Origin: Chrysoporthe austroafricana | Lineage: Eukaryota; Ascomycota; Sordariomycetes; Diaporthales; Cryphonectriaceae | Assembly: GCA_001051155.2 (NCBI GenBank) | Contig: JYIP02000007.1 | Coordinates: 4,280,342-4,344,341 of the forward strand | Direction of reading: 5' to 3' | Length of the DNA stretch: 64,000 bases | Part shown: piece after piece, positions 52,571 to 64,000 of the stretch | Layout of the letters: each line of letters starts with the position of its first letter | Numbering within the stretch: the first letter of the stretch is position 1 | The notes under the pieces: model-generated | Databases searched by the model: none | Told to the model about the DNA's origin: nothing | The model's input: the letters and a program-made list of their open reading frames with translations, nothing else | Position numbers and translations under genes: made by a program

Positions 52571-55500
52571 ATGGGGAGCTGGACGGGCTTCCTCCTGACC
52601 TACCTCTTTGGTGGCGTCACCTTCATACCTCTGGTCGTCCTTGTCGTGCTAATCCACGCCCACCTGACGTTTCCGTACCGACAAGATGCCGATCCCTCCG
52701 AGGGCACCGGAGATGACGACCTCATCCAGCCCGGCGACGACCTCGCACCGCTCAAGACTGCCCAGAAGGAGTTGAAGGGGCATACGAAACGACCGAGTCG
52801 CTCCGAGACCGAGACTGCCGCCGGCTACTACGCGGTTTGTCGTGAATACACGCCCATGGGCATCAATGCCAAGCCTATCGAGCGATCCACCCCTGTCGGC
52901 TCCACGACCGTCGCGGCTCCGAGCCAGAGCGTGTACCAGGCTATGTACCGGAGTATCTTCGACAGAAAGCAGCAGCCCGGGCCTCTGGACAACGGAAAGA
53001 GTATCAGTCAGCGGCCCAAGAAGGCAGGCAATGTGTTCTACGTGGTGTTGCGGTAGGTGATCATCGTGTGCCCTCGGCGTGGACCATTCTGGCTGACCAG
53101 TCTGTCCTCAGGCACGGCCATCTCATGCTATTCGACGACGACGAGCAGCTCGAAGTACGACATGTCATATCCCTCGCGCACCACGATGTTAGTATTTACT
53201 CGGGTGGCGATGTCACACCGGAGGGAGAGCTGTTCATCAAGAGGAATGCGATTTGTCTCTCGCGGCGGGCGGCGGGTGTGGATCTGGCGCCAGACAGCCA
53301 GCTATCCAAGCCATTCTACCTATTCTCGGAGAATTGCTCTGCTAAGGAGGATTTCTACTTCGCCTTGCTGCGGAACCAAGAGCAGACATATGCAACAGAA
53401 GCACGGGCGCCAGCGCCGCTGGCTTTCGATGTTAAGCACATCATACGTCTCGTCCAGAAGCTTCACTCATCCGAGGAGCACATGCAGAGCCGATGGCTAA
53501 ACGCCATGATCGGGAGGATCTTTCTCGGGCTCTACAGGACGGCAGACACAGAGGCGCTTATTCGGGAGAAGCTTAATAAGAAAATATCGCGCGTTAAGCG
53601 CCCTGCCTTCCTGTCGAACATCGAGATCCGCAATATCGATACCGGAGAATCGGCGCCATACTTCACCAACCTCCGCCATAGGGACCTGACTGTAGAGGGA
53701 GAGTGCTGCATGGAGGCTGATGTGCGCTACACCGGCAATTTTCGAATCGAGGTCGCAGCTGCCGCAAGAATCGACCTAGGTGGCCGGCTCAAGGCTCGCG
53801 AGGTCAACCTGGTGCTCTCGGTTGCGCTGCGCAAGCTTGAGGGCCACGTTCTGTTCAAGATCAAGGCACCTCCAAGTAACCGCATATGGTTTACATTCTC
53901 GCACATGCCTAAGATGGAAATGACCATTGAGCCTATCGTCAGCTCGAGACAGATCACCTACACCGTCATCCTGCGGCAGATTGAAGCACGGATCAAGGAA
54001 GTTGTTGCCGAGACCCTTGTTCTGCCCTTTTGGGACGACACACCGTTCTTCAAGACGGAGCACAAGAAGTGGCGGGGGGGTATCTTTGCGGGTGATGATG
54101 CTGTCGATCCTTCGATGAAGTCAGCACACGCCGCCACAGATCTAGGAGAGGTCGACGACATCGAAGCCGTAGACGCCGGGATACCTCCAAATTCCGACTT
54201 GCCACCGATGGAGAAGAGCCAAAGTATGCCGATCGTGGAACCCACACTGTCAACCAGTCTGTTCGGCCTGAAGCTTGGCGCCAGGGGGAAACAGACCCCG
54301 CCAACAAATCCATCGTCTCCTACGGTAGATACACATGATTTCAAAGATACTAAAGCAGACGCCTCGTCTACCGCCATAGATATCAAGGAAACACCAGCGA
54401 AGCAGCGCTCTGAAAGGTCAGGGTCTTTCATTGTCGAGCCGACTCCCATTATTGGGACCGAGACCGTGAATGCCGATATTTTCAAGCCATCCTCCCCACC
54501 AGGCGAGAGTCCAGCAGCTAGTGCCATGGCCAAGCTCTCTACCAGATCGAAGACGGCGCCCCCAGCAGGCTCACCTCTTGCGTCTCCTAAGAGAGACTCG
54601 ACTGCATCTACCCAGTCTACACTCTCGTCGAAAGAGCACACAGATAGGGAAGCGAGCAACGACGAAACACCGAAGCTGCCTCGTCAGGGTACGACGTCTT
54701 CAATGGGCAGCGTGAAGGGGGAAGTAATAACAAAGGTTTCGCCGACCCCCTCCATCAATGCATCTATCAAGTCGCAAGGCAGCTCGTTCAGTCGGGTCCT
54801 TTTCACGAAGAAAGAGGCCACAGCAGACTCTACATCTCTTGCATCTACAAACAGTGGCGGTTCGGATGGACCTAACAGAAAAATATCATTGGCCACCGTG
54901 ACCAGTGCAGCAGGCGCAGCGAAAAGATGGGGTTGGAATGCTCTTCATCGCAATGAGGGGGGAAGGAATGGTCAGAGCCAGGACTTCGAGACTTCTGAAA
55001 TCGACTTGAGTAAGCCAATGGGCGGTGGCAGACCGCTGCCTCCTCCGGGTATGCCTCTACCAATGCCGGAAAAGAGAAAGACCACATCAATCCCCGTGCC
55101 CAAGAGGAAGCTCATACCCCCTCCGAATCTACCCGAGAGGCCGGCCACCGATGCAAAGCAGTCACAGGGCCCGAAAGAGCTCAGGCGAAGGGCTGTACCA
55201 CCTCCCCCGTTGCCTAGGCGGCGGAGGCAGACGGGTGAAGATATGCAGACTGGGCAGGAAGAGGACATACTTGTGGTCGCTGCGCCTGATGCCGAATCCG
55301 AGCCGACTACTCCGATACCAGACGAGGACGGAGAGGTTGCTTACAGGCATCCATTCGTGGAGGACGCCGAGGACGATTCGGACCGGCAGTATCAAGCCGA
55401 GTCCTCTGGGTACGATAGCACCGAAACGCCGCCTGCCTTGCCGTCTCGGACCAATACAGAAGCTTTTGGCACCTTACAGCCACAAGGCGACGGCGACGAC

Positions 55501-55587
55501 GATGATGAGTTTTCGGCATGGATGGACAACACGGGGGAAGACGGGCCCTCCCGGAGCTTTGTCACGAATGAGGGAATGGCGCATTAG
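52571..55587 (+). CDS. Membrane-anchored PH/SMP lipid-transfer protein (Nvj2/TEX2-like)
   Basis: Exons 52571-53052 and 53112-55587 (59-bp intron, gtaggt...cctcag, phase 2) give 985 residues. An N-terminal membrane anchor (FLLTYLFGGVTFIPLVVLVV, residues about 7-27) is followed by a linker. A PH-like domain (about 150-255) spans the intron: NVFYVVLR / HGHLMLFDDD, DVSIYSGG, CLSRR and FYLFSENCSAKEDFYFALLR. The SMP domain (about 285-475) has LSNIEIRNIDTGESAPYFTN, LRKLEGHVLFKIKAPPSNRI and WFTFSHMPKMEMTIEP, ending in VLPFWDD. The rest is disordered, serine- and proline-rich (PLPPPGMPLPMP). In yeast, Nvj2 is an ER protein at ER-vacuole and ER-Golgi contacts that carries lipids such as ceramide; the same role is inferred here. 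Confidence 0.9.
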
Positions 55588-58358
55588 AATGCCCTGATAC
55601 CCAGCTTGTGGTAAGCTCCTAAGGATGCGAGCGACGGAACTGCTGATGAGCATGTATACAACAACAATAACAACAGCAACAGGGGCATGCATCACGCCAC
55701 AGGGCCGTATAGAACTGCCAACGGCATTGGAGCACAAGTATTAGCATTGCGAACAGGCCACTGGCGAGGCGTTAAAGGATGGAGACGGGTATGGTACGGT
55801 CTTATCAGGGTGAATACCTATCATCAAGCACCTGCGAAGTATAGGCATGCATACCCAGATCACAATTGAAAATAGCTGCCACATCACGGCCTCTATATCA
55901 TGATACACACACAAGCAAGCCGTCTTGGCTGCTTACTTGCGGAAGCCAACTGCTCAGTGTCTCGCGGCTTCATCCGAAGTCCCCCGACCACGCGTGCAGA
56001 GTATGATTCACCGGTCTTCCAGCATTCCTTCATGATGTGAGATGTCAGTACGTTCCCACTGCGGCGATTTCACTAGGCCGCAGAGTTTGTTGTGATGCGT
56101 TGGTCGCAAGACCTTGCCAACGTAGGGAGGTCGGTTTGTGCAACCGTGATCACCCGCAGTCTTACTTTCAAGTGTGCTTCCTATTTACACTTCGTGATAT
56201 CGCCCGTGGCCGTCTCTATCTACCGCTCTGCCGGGTGGTCTCTGTCGGTCCATCAAAAATCGCAATCATCCACACCAAGCTGGCCACTCGCCTCGAGGGG
56301 TGACTTGTAGCCGCTGTCGACCATAAGCATACGCTATCAGAGCAGCTTGGTGGCCTATCGTCTCACCAACTCTCCACGCCCGTCAAAACCCTCAGCCGCA
56401 ATAGCTCCCGGGCGGACAGGGCGGGCATGCTCACCGCGCCCTGACCTAATCAGGCTCTCAGTGCTAATGGACAATCTCGCTCGAGTTCCGCCAACGGCTG
56501 GGTGTGTTCTCCAGCCATGAGCCACAGCGTTGCTATTATATCCGTGGTCAGGCGAGCCTGGGCATAGCAGCCTGCCCGTGCCGTCAGCCGACTCTTTCCT
56601 GCTACCTTTGCTGTTGCTACTCTCAACTGATTCGCCGTGCACCCTAAAGATCTGCTACCGCTGGTATTGGTATTCTGTGCCCCACTCTTGGAGTCGCCCT
56701 ACTGCGTCTCATGTCCTCCCCGTTCTGCCTGGGTCTCTGCACCTGGGATCTAGTACCCGCCAGCCTGCCACAGGGCCTCGGTCGTGTGGACCCCACCACC
56801 TCCTGATATCATTCTGCTGAGCCTTGAGATTTTGTGACGGGTTTATCATGCGAGGTGGGTGTGATCGATCTGTCGGAAAAGTCGAGGGCGACCGAGGAGG
56901 AGCGCCTGAGCTGCTTCATGGGCGGTGCTGCCGTGGCCAGAGGACGCGCTCGAGATAGTCCCAGGGCTCGGCCGTGCGCCGTCTTCCCGCGGATATGGGA
57001 GGGCTGCAAAAGGACATCGAACGAGTCAGCAGTGGGAGATACCCATCGCGTTCGGCCAGGGGGTGTCGCCGATCAGGTCCAGCTACCCACAGATCTAGCC
57101 AAATGGTTTTCCCCAGAGATGCCGCAGCTACTCCCCGCACGCGCCCTCTCGCTGCTGCAGTATCCGGAAGAAGTCGTCCCTGCCCGAAGCGAGGCAGCTG
57201 GCAGCCGACACTTCCTGGAGGAAGGCGTCACGGTCGAGGAGAAGAGGGCGGACCCATAAGGTTGAAGTGTCGAGGCGGCATCGTAAATGGCTCGTCCATC
57301 TACATGCCGAACTTTCAGGCCGTCCAGCGGTGCTTTTAGTTGTGCAGGAAGCACCCAGCGGGCGGATGACGAAACTCTTGCTCGTTTTACATTGCGGTGT
57401 GGTCGAGCTGGTCTTCTTGGTGGACTGATAATGCTTGCGGTACAGAGGTCCTATGACGTTTTGACATGAGGGCCGTGGTGGAGCCCGGCGTCAACACCGG
57501 GCCACAATGATGCACCCTGCATCTGCTAGTAGCTCCACAGGGTTCGCAGCGCTAGTGCAGCTTCTATGTGCCAGTGACATCGAACAACTTCAACCCCGGA
57601 AGCCATGCGATGTGGAAAGTCCCGAACGCGTCTCAGGGAAATCTCCATTCCATGATATCTATACAGCAGAACTAAAGATGCTCACAGAAACGAAGCCCAG
57701 CCCGACGAAGGGGGATACTCGCCACGGTCCCTCAAGCGAGTCAAGTATCGCTCAGTATCTAGGCCCTTATTGATACGCCGGGCTGCAAGAACCTCCAAGA
57801 TCAGTACGAGGTCCACCTGCAGAAGAGGCTTGTCATCGAACAGCTGGCCCTCGACTGTCGGCCCAGAATACGATTCATTTTCCTTCAACGCAAAGGCTAG
57901 GAGCCCACCGTCATGCCGGACAATGGGGAAGTGTAGGGGGAACAGACTGACGCCGACTTCGGTTCATCAACTTGCAGCCCGGGTCCTCGGGGCCAAATAT
58001 GGCCCCGCCCAACGAACGCAGTTGTGGCTGCTAGTATCGCCATCGCAAGATGACGATATCTTTCGAACTCGTATACAACCGAACAAGCGATGTGCTCCAT
58101 GTAGAGGGCACAGCAGCCCGGCCCAGCCCAGCGTCTTTGCGGTCGAGCCCGACCACTTCCACTTTGCTGCCCAACTATCCAGGCTGTTGGAGAGCTTCGC
58201 CAGGCATCGGGCTTCATGTCTGTGCCGGAACGAGGACCTCACTCCACCGACTACTGCTCGAGGATTTGGTGCATATGTCGCGAGGAGGTGGAAGCTGCCG
58301 ATGATAAGCAAACGGACCACAGAACAAGCCGCAATCGCCGTCTATTTCAAGGGGGTAT
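55588..58358. other. Intergenic with weak coding-like patches
   Basis: No complete gene. Minus-strand patches at 57090-57290 (LDRDAFLQEVSAASCLASGR, DDFFRILQQREG) and 57770-57890 (ENESYSGPTVEGQLFDDKPL, QVDLVLILEVLAARR) look translated but sit in separate frames and match no family that I know. An (AAC)n-like run lies near 55660-55680. Confidence 0.4.
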
Positions 58359-58604
58359 TTAGAGCCACCACCACCTTCTCGAGCTTCGACTCTGCAGTTC
58401 GTCCAGCTTGTCCGTGAAACCCTTCCGCTGCTGCTCGCTCAGAGAGTTCCCCACCGCATCTAGAACCTTCATATGCTCCTTTTTCAGATCCTCGAACCCC
58501 ACGTCCAGCTGCTTGTGCCACGGGTATAGCACGAAAACCTGGAAACCTAGTGCGGAACTGGCTACCATGAAGTTGGTCAGGGATATAGCGCGTGTGATTT
58601 TCAT
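58359..58604 (-). CDS. Small conserved-looking membrane protein
   Basis: An 81-residue single-exon frame from ATG 58604. MKITRAISLTNFMVASSALG and FQVFVLYPWHKQLD form one hydrophobic segment with a basic N-terminus, then a charged helix (GFEDLKKEHMKVLDAVGN). The layout is one N-terminal membrane span with a soluble helical tail, as in many small mitochondrial inner-membrane assembly factors. I believe similar small proteins occur in other ascomycetes, but I cannot name the gene. The opposite strand offers no better candidate. A run CGGTGGTGGTGG just before the stop encodes RRWWWL. Confidence 0.6.
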   Translation of the reverse strand: MKITRAISLTNFMVASSALGFQVFVLYPWHKQLDVGFEDLKKEHMKVLDAVGNSLSEQQRKGFTDKLDELQSRSSRRWWWL

Positions 58605-61600
58605 CGTGTCTCGTGCGGCAGGGTAGGATGTTGGTCGGGAGGCTGCGGACTGGGTATCTAGCTGGCGGGCGGTCAGTCGTGAAAAGGACGCGTGGGGCAG
58701 GTCAACGGCATTTCCGGGGGCTCACGGATATGGACAGTCGCGGAGGGCTAGTGTAGTTCCAGGACTTGGACACGAGGGAGAAGAATGTCGACTGGATGGC
58801 GAGAGTAATGAGGGAGATAGTGCGATGGAAGGAAGAAGAGTCTATGACTAGGAGGCCATTAACTGTAAGTCCCCGTCGGGCTGACTCCAAATGTGCCCCA
58901 CTTGGTTCGTCGGTGCAAACCCTTTCCAACAAGGCCTCTCCGTACTCGGTACAGCACGCAATGCGCCCCACAGTGCCCGTCTAGTGCTGTACTCCTTTCA
59001 CATGGCGAAGAATATTATTAGTACGCGATAGATGACCGGAAATCGTTAACTCGTTTGGACACACAGCAGCGCTCGAATTTCGTTTCTATAAGCGAAAATT
59101 CGATTCCTCCCGAAAACGTGTATCAAGTTGCAGCGAAGGCGTTCATACTTGGCGTACATACATCAACGTGACTTGTCGAGCGTCCCGTGGCCTGCCACAG
59201 GTACGCCGGTAGCTACCTACAGCCTTGCCTACCACTCTACCCAGCCATAAAGGCCGCATACCAACACTTCATACCAACCACACTTATCGCTCACGCACCC
59301 GCCCCGTCGTCTGGGAGCTACAGCAAGCCGAGGCTAGGCGATGGCTCAGTTCAACTTTACTGGGTAAATTCATACCAATCAAGGGCTCGCCGGCATCGGT
59401 TGCTCCTGGTGCAGGTCCCTGAACCCGGGTGGACCCGATCTACCGGGTAAGCAACGGTGACCACCAACTCTTACAGAGGGTCGGAAAGGTACCCTGCGCT
59501 CGCATGTGACGGGGTCACGACGGCCCGTCCGGATAATAGAATAAGCAGTGAGCACCGGGCCCAAAGTGTGGCAGCCACCTGGAACCAGTGATTGTTCCAT
59601 GGACGGAAGAGTCTTGCGAGTCGAGTCAGCGGACGCGGTATTTTCACTTGACAGGCCTCATGGCGAGGACGAGTCTGGCGTGCTCAGCTCCTTACCTCCT
59701 GGTGCCCCGCCATCCCTCTGCAGGCAGGCATGCGAACGCTTGTGTGCAGGAAGACCTCCGCGAGGCGAAACGTGCCGGTGATAGCTGAGCCGCAGTGTAT
59801 GCCTGGCCACCCTGAGCTGACGTAGGCGCTTGTGCTGGGCACTACTTTGCACCGAGCCTCCGGCGAGGTCAGTAATCCTCCTGCGGCACCCTGCGGGTTC
59901 AGCTGCTCACGCCTAGTGGGGCGCTGGCTGCGTTGACGACAGGCCGATAAGCGAGCCGTCACCAGTGAAGGGGGTTCAGTCCAGTCTCCCTTATTCGAGC
60001 CCCATGCATCAGGCCCCACTATTTAACTGGGTTTCCGGCTATGATCAGCCCATTCTGCTTCATTGTGGCATGATCACCGCCCCCAATCTTGTGAGAGATC
60101 GCAAAAGTTGGCTTTCAAAGGGACGCTTCGGCATTACCGTACTCGGTAGAACGAGAAAGAATGAGCATCATCGCTCCAGTTAGTCGGGTGCGCCGTACTG
60201 GTCTCCAACACCTACTGGGTACGAGCAGTCTGTGCCAAGACTTTTGGAGAAACAGGAAGGGAAAAAAAAAAAGAGAGAAAAAACGAGGAGCAAGGGGGGG
60301 CTTCTCTCTACCATCAGATCCAGATCGTGCATTGTGACTTGACTGCTTGGGACCAGTTGTCTCACACGGGCCGACGAAGACGAACCGGGAGATCCCCAGG
60401 ACGGCGGCAGTGGACGGGTACGGCGTACCAACTTGCCAGAAGGGTGCATACGGGATAAGCGAGACACCTCTTGGCTTCCTGACATCTTGACACCATGAAC
60501 TTTTCAGAGTCTGCAGTCCTTGTAGCGCCTGTGATGCGGTCCAGGGCGCCGTCTCCCTGTTGGCCAGCGCATGGCCGCTTACACGGATGGTTCTGCGGCC
60601 CCTGTTGTTTACACTAATCTTTCCCTCTCTCTTTCTCTCTCCCTCTTTGCCTAGCATCATTTCACTTTCCCCCTTTGCGTTCAAGTACTTCACCACACAA
60701 CCAGAGAGGCACGTTGGGATATTGCATGGCTCACTCCCCGTAGTCAAGCGGCAGGGCTCTTCCACCTGGACCTGACCGGGGGGGGCCTCCGAAGAACAGC
60801 CTGACTTGCGTACGATCACGATCCCCGTTCCGGGAGCTCAGAAGGCCTGTTTGTGCCGTTGCACCCTTCAATTTTGGCGGCGAGACCTACTCAGATGTGT
60901 TCACTGGTTCATTCTTCCGGCCCTTGTTTTCCTTCGTCCCCTCACTTTTGTCGGCACGGATAGGAGTCGCCGCTGCTCCGCCGTCGAACTGGGAAGCCGG
61001 GCAGCCGGGGTAAGTGGGATCTCGCGTCAAGGCCTGAGTTCAATAGCTAGGTTACACAAGGCGGCTCTGATTTTCTGATTTTGACGAGAGAATCCTGATT
61101 TGCCTAAGAGAGGTCTGACTTCAAACAATACCACGCTCCCAATATGTATTTCTGTTACATTCCGTCGTTTGGACACCATCTTAGTGGTCATTACTTGTAT
61201 TTGAGATCCTCCCTCATAACCGAGCACATGTCAGCAAAGCGCACTGCTCGCTCTCCAGACAAGGCGAGTTCCCTTGTATGCCTGCGCCTCTTGAGCGAGC
61301 TGTGGGCGACGGCACTCGACAGTGTCTAGTCGTGCTGCCCCTCATTTCCACTGGTCTGGCTCCACCGTGGTTGACATTTGCGACGCGCCGGCCGCTCCGG
61401 GCCGTTATAATGATTTGTCCTGGACGGTAATTACTGGGGCCTGCGGCTGGGACCGGTCAGGACTGGCTAGCAGCCGGGGCGGCCACAAAATTGCCTTCGG
61501 TTTCCCGACGCATGCGCCCTTTAGTACTCTGTTCGCAATCTCTCCCAACAACTATGCCGGGTCTCGGATACTCGGATACATGCCTTCTCATGCCTCTCCC

Positions 61601-64000
61601 TACGCTAGGGGCAGAGTATTCTCTCTTCGGGTCGTGCTATTGGCAAGTCAAGGCTATAAAAGTTGACTAGAGGGCACGATATACCAAACCAAGCAGCTAG
61701 CTTAACGAGAATCAAGTTGCGTGGGTGGGTGAATGTTAGGATGTCAGGTCTGTGGTGCTTCGAGAGAGGGGCGATGAGACCCCACGCGAGGGCAATACGC
61801 CTCTGGAAAGTTATGCTCCAAGCGTTCTACAATCTCTTCTTGAACGGACATTCGTGGAACATAGGGACAATGACGTATCGTATCCGAGCTTTCTAACATG
61901 AATCGAGATCTAATTGTGAAGTGTTGGTCTCAATCCAGTATCATGTCTCTAGTAATTATGCACCAGATGCGCCGGTTCCTCTAAGAGACCAAGGAAAAGA
62001 AACATCCGGAGAAAGTCAAACCTCTACAGTTGGGTCAGACAATGAGCTGATCCTCATTTGCCTTCTCTTCCTCCTCTTGAGCAGGACTTCCTCATCTATT
62101 GCCCTTTGATGCCAGATCAGTCCTGGACCTATTCTCCGAGCCCGTTAGGGTGGCGAAATTGCAAACCATTATGTACTCTACCTCTAAGAACAGCTCTTGA
62201 ACCCTGCGCCCCGTTACTCTGGCTTGTGTATTGACGGCAACTTTACTTCTAGCGGTCTTCGCTGAGGCCTCCCGACCTTGGTCATTACAAGGCTCCCCAA
62301 TTTGCTCCCTGCAGAAATATAGCAGGGAAGGATTGAGGCGATTCCTCTCCTGCCTTGGCGAGCTACGCAAGCCATCCTTGCTAGCAGACGAGAAGGCCAC
62401 ATCACAACGCTGCAGCTAGTGTGTCACCGGCTTGAAGAACTCTGGAATTGAGCGACTTCCACACTTCATGGAGGTCTCTTTCCGATGCAGTCCGGCGATA
62501 CGAGTCTCTTGCTCTCTAAACACATGCGACACCCCTTTAATTAGCGAAAACCGGGCGGGTTTGATGTGCCTGGCGTGGTGGCAAAAATTGCCGATAGCCC
62601 AACTCCGAATCCCAGAGATAAGTTTAAGCCTGTTGCTGAGCTCAAGTTGACAACCCTTTCGCCTGTCTCCGGGAATTCCGCAAGAGACTTCATGAAGCCC
62701 CTGTATAGCTTGATATGCATTGTCAATACATGCTTCGAACTGCTCCGACGTCTCTGTCGTCCTCTGTAGGTAGCCTGCCTAACGACCACTTTGCCCGTAC
62801 GAAACCACAACGATCTACGTTGGTGACTTCGCCAATTTAAGGTTTTCTGAGAGGCCGATATCTCATCAAAGCTCGTCCGACGCGGACATTCCCAGAGGGT
62901 CGAAAGCTCCTGTCTTTATATAAGTACTATTCAGCAAGGATTAGTGGCAGTTTTAATATTGAGGTTGTATACCTATTACTTGCCGATTTTGATATCAAGA
63001 AATATTCCAGAATCCGGCGGCACGTTATAGCTATTCTCTAAGCTTGGAATTCGATGGTCGAGATAGGAATTGCTGTGATGTTACTGGAAAACCTTACCTA
63101 GGAGGTCTATGTCCTTGAAGCAGGCCTTCTTCAAACACATACAAACAATCCTAGGATTTTGTATCGGCCTCTGCAGTCTGACATCAGGTACTTTCGCAAA
63201 CATCCACTCAATGAATCCGATCGAAAGCTCTCTTTAGGCAAGTAGCTACAGGTGCAATGCGAAGACTAAGCGGCCCTTGCTCGAACCACATTTCTCGGGA
63301 CGAGCTGTTGAAGAGCCGACTAGACAACTACACGGAGGCTTATGGGGCCAACGCTAATACAATGGCTAGTAATGATGACAATATCTCCTTCTGGGACGAA
63401 GGTTGCTATACTGAAGTTTTGTCTTGCTTAGATCGTTCATTCTATGACGTGGAATAGGATGGACAGGAGCAACAGGAGATGAGCTCGTACAAGGCTGTTG
63501 AGTGCTAGAATGGGGGCCCTGAAGGGCCAATCTCGGGATTATTTGCTCCTGGGAACTCTGAGAAGGAGTTTAGCAAGGGATGGCCCCTCATCGAAGCCCG
63601 ATCGTGGTCTACTGACAACGGTACGTCGAAGAAGCGGCAGCGCGACGAAGTTTCGGGCGAGATCACACCGACTGGGATAAGAAGGAGGCCTAAACTAGCA
63701 AAAGGGGATTGGCTCTGATTGACCTCATCGTGAAGTGATAGAGGAGTCTGGAGTGGGGAAGGCGTATAATCATCGTATTGGGATAAGTACAACCGTTACA
63801 CTTCGGCTTTCCCCATCCGTAAAGCGAAGTGGGATGTGATAATGTCGTTGTGTACCTGCTTTCACAGGCTCTCGGTCTTTTTCTTTTTTCTTTTTTTTTT
63901 TTTTTCCCTGGTGGTCATGGTTTGATGGTGACCTAACGATTTAGAAAGGCCTGTAGGAACGGCCAACCTGTAGGTAGTCTGTTCAGCAGTGACGGCCATA
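58605..64000. other. Gene-poor right flank
   Basis: No gene that I can support. Open frames such as 60115-60819 minus are of mixed composition. Structured sites are a near-perfect hairpin TCGAATTTCG / CGAAAATTCGA at 59073-59103, A-rich and CT-rich simple runs at 60258-60285 and 60622-60650, and a T-rich run at 63878-63906. A plus patch at 62566-62769 (FKPVAELKLTTLSPVSGNSA) is too short to judge. Confidence 0.4.

Noticed and set aside
60115..60819. 234-codon open frame on minus as a gene
   Set aside because: It includes FFSLFFFPFLFL, which comes from a simple A-rich run, and has no recognisable motif.

Overview
The window is nuclear DNA of a filamentous ascomycete (Pezizomycotina; a Sordariomycete would fit, but I cannot name the genus). 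The evidence is short GT-AG introns of 54-97 bp, usually with CTAAT/CTGAC-like branch sites; fungal gene content (REV3, SLU7, uS4, eL21 with fungal gene structures); and fungus-specific families such as PD-(D/E)XK nuclease-like proteins.

Two kinds of territory meet here. From about 39 to 58.6 kb lies a conserved housekeeping block: an ASCH-like protein (minus), REV3 (minus) divergent from SLU7 (plus), then 40S uS4/RPS9 (minus) divergent from 60S eL21 (plus) across 312 bp, then a large membrane-anchored PH/SMP-type lipid-transfer protein (plus) and a small membrane protein (minus). REV3 serves translesion synthesis, SLU7 the second splicing step, uS4 and eL21 the ribosome; they share only neighbourhood and two bidirectional promoter regions.

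From 0 to about 39 kb, and again after 58.6 kb, the DNA is gene-poor, rich in diverged minisatellites and hairpins, and littered with broken genes. Its commonest recognisable content is a scattered set of fungal PD-(D/E)XK nuclease-like genes: a frameshifted REase/Uma2-like gene (about 1.8-2.6 kb), a PDDEXK_12-like relic (4.4-5.3 kb), a possible second fragment (6.9-7.3 kb), an apparently intact DUF7924-like gene (23.8-25.0 kb), a full-length DUF7924-like pseudogene with four in-frame stops and one frameshift (26.7-28.0 kb, minus), and an apparently intact relative (36.7-37.7 kb, minus). A C2H2 zinc-finger gene at 12.8-14.5 kb ends in an in-frame minisatellite cut by a TAG that reads TGG in sister repeat units. 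Several relics are interrupted by stops that one C-to-T or G-to-A change could make, which suggests mutational decay such as repeat-induced point mutation, but I have not measured this.

Family names come from remembered family patterns, without database searches. Exon boundaries were set by eye from splice signals, frame and family fit.
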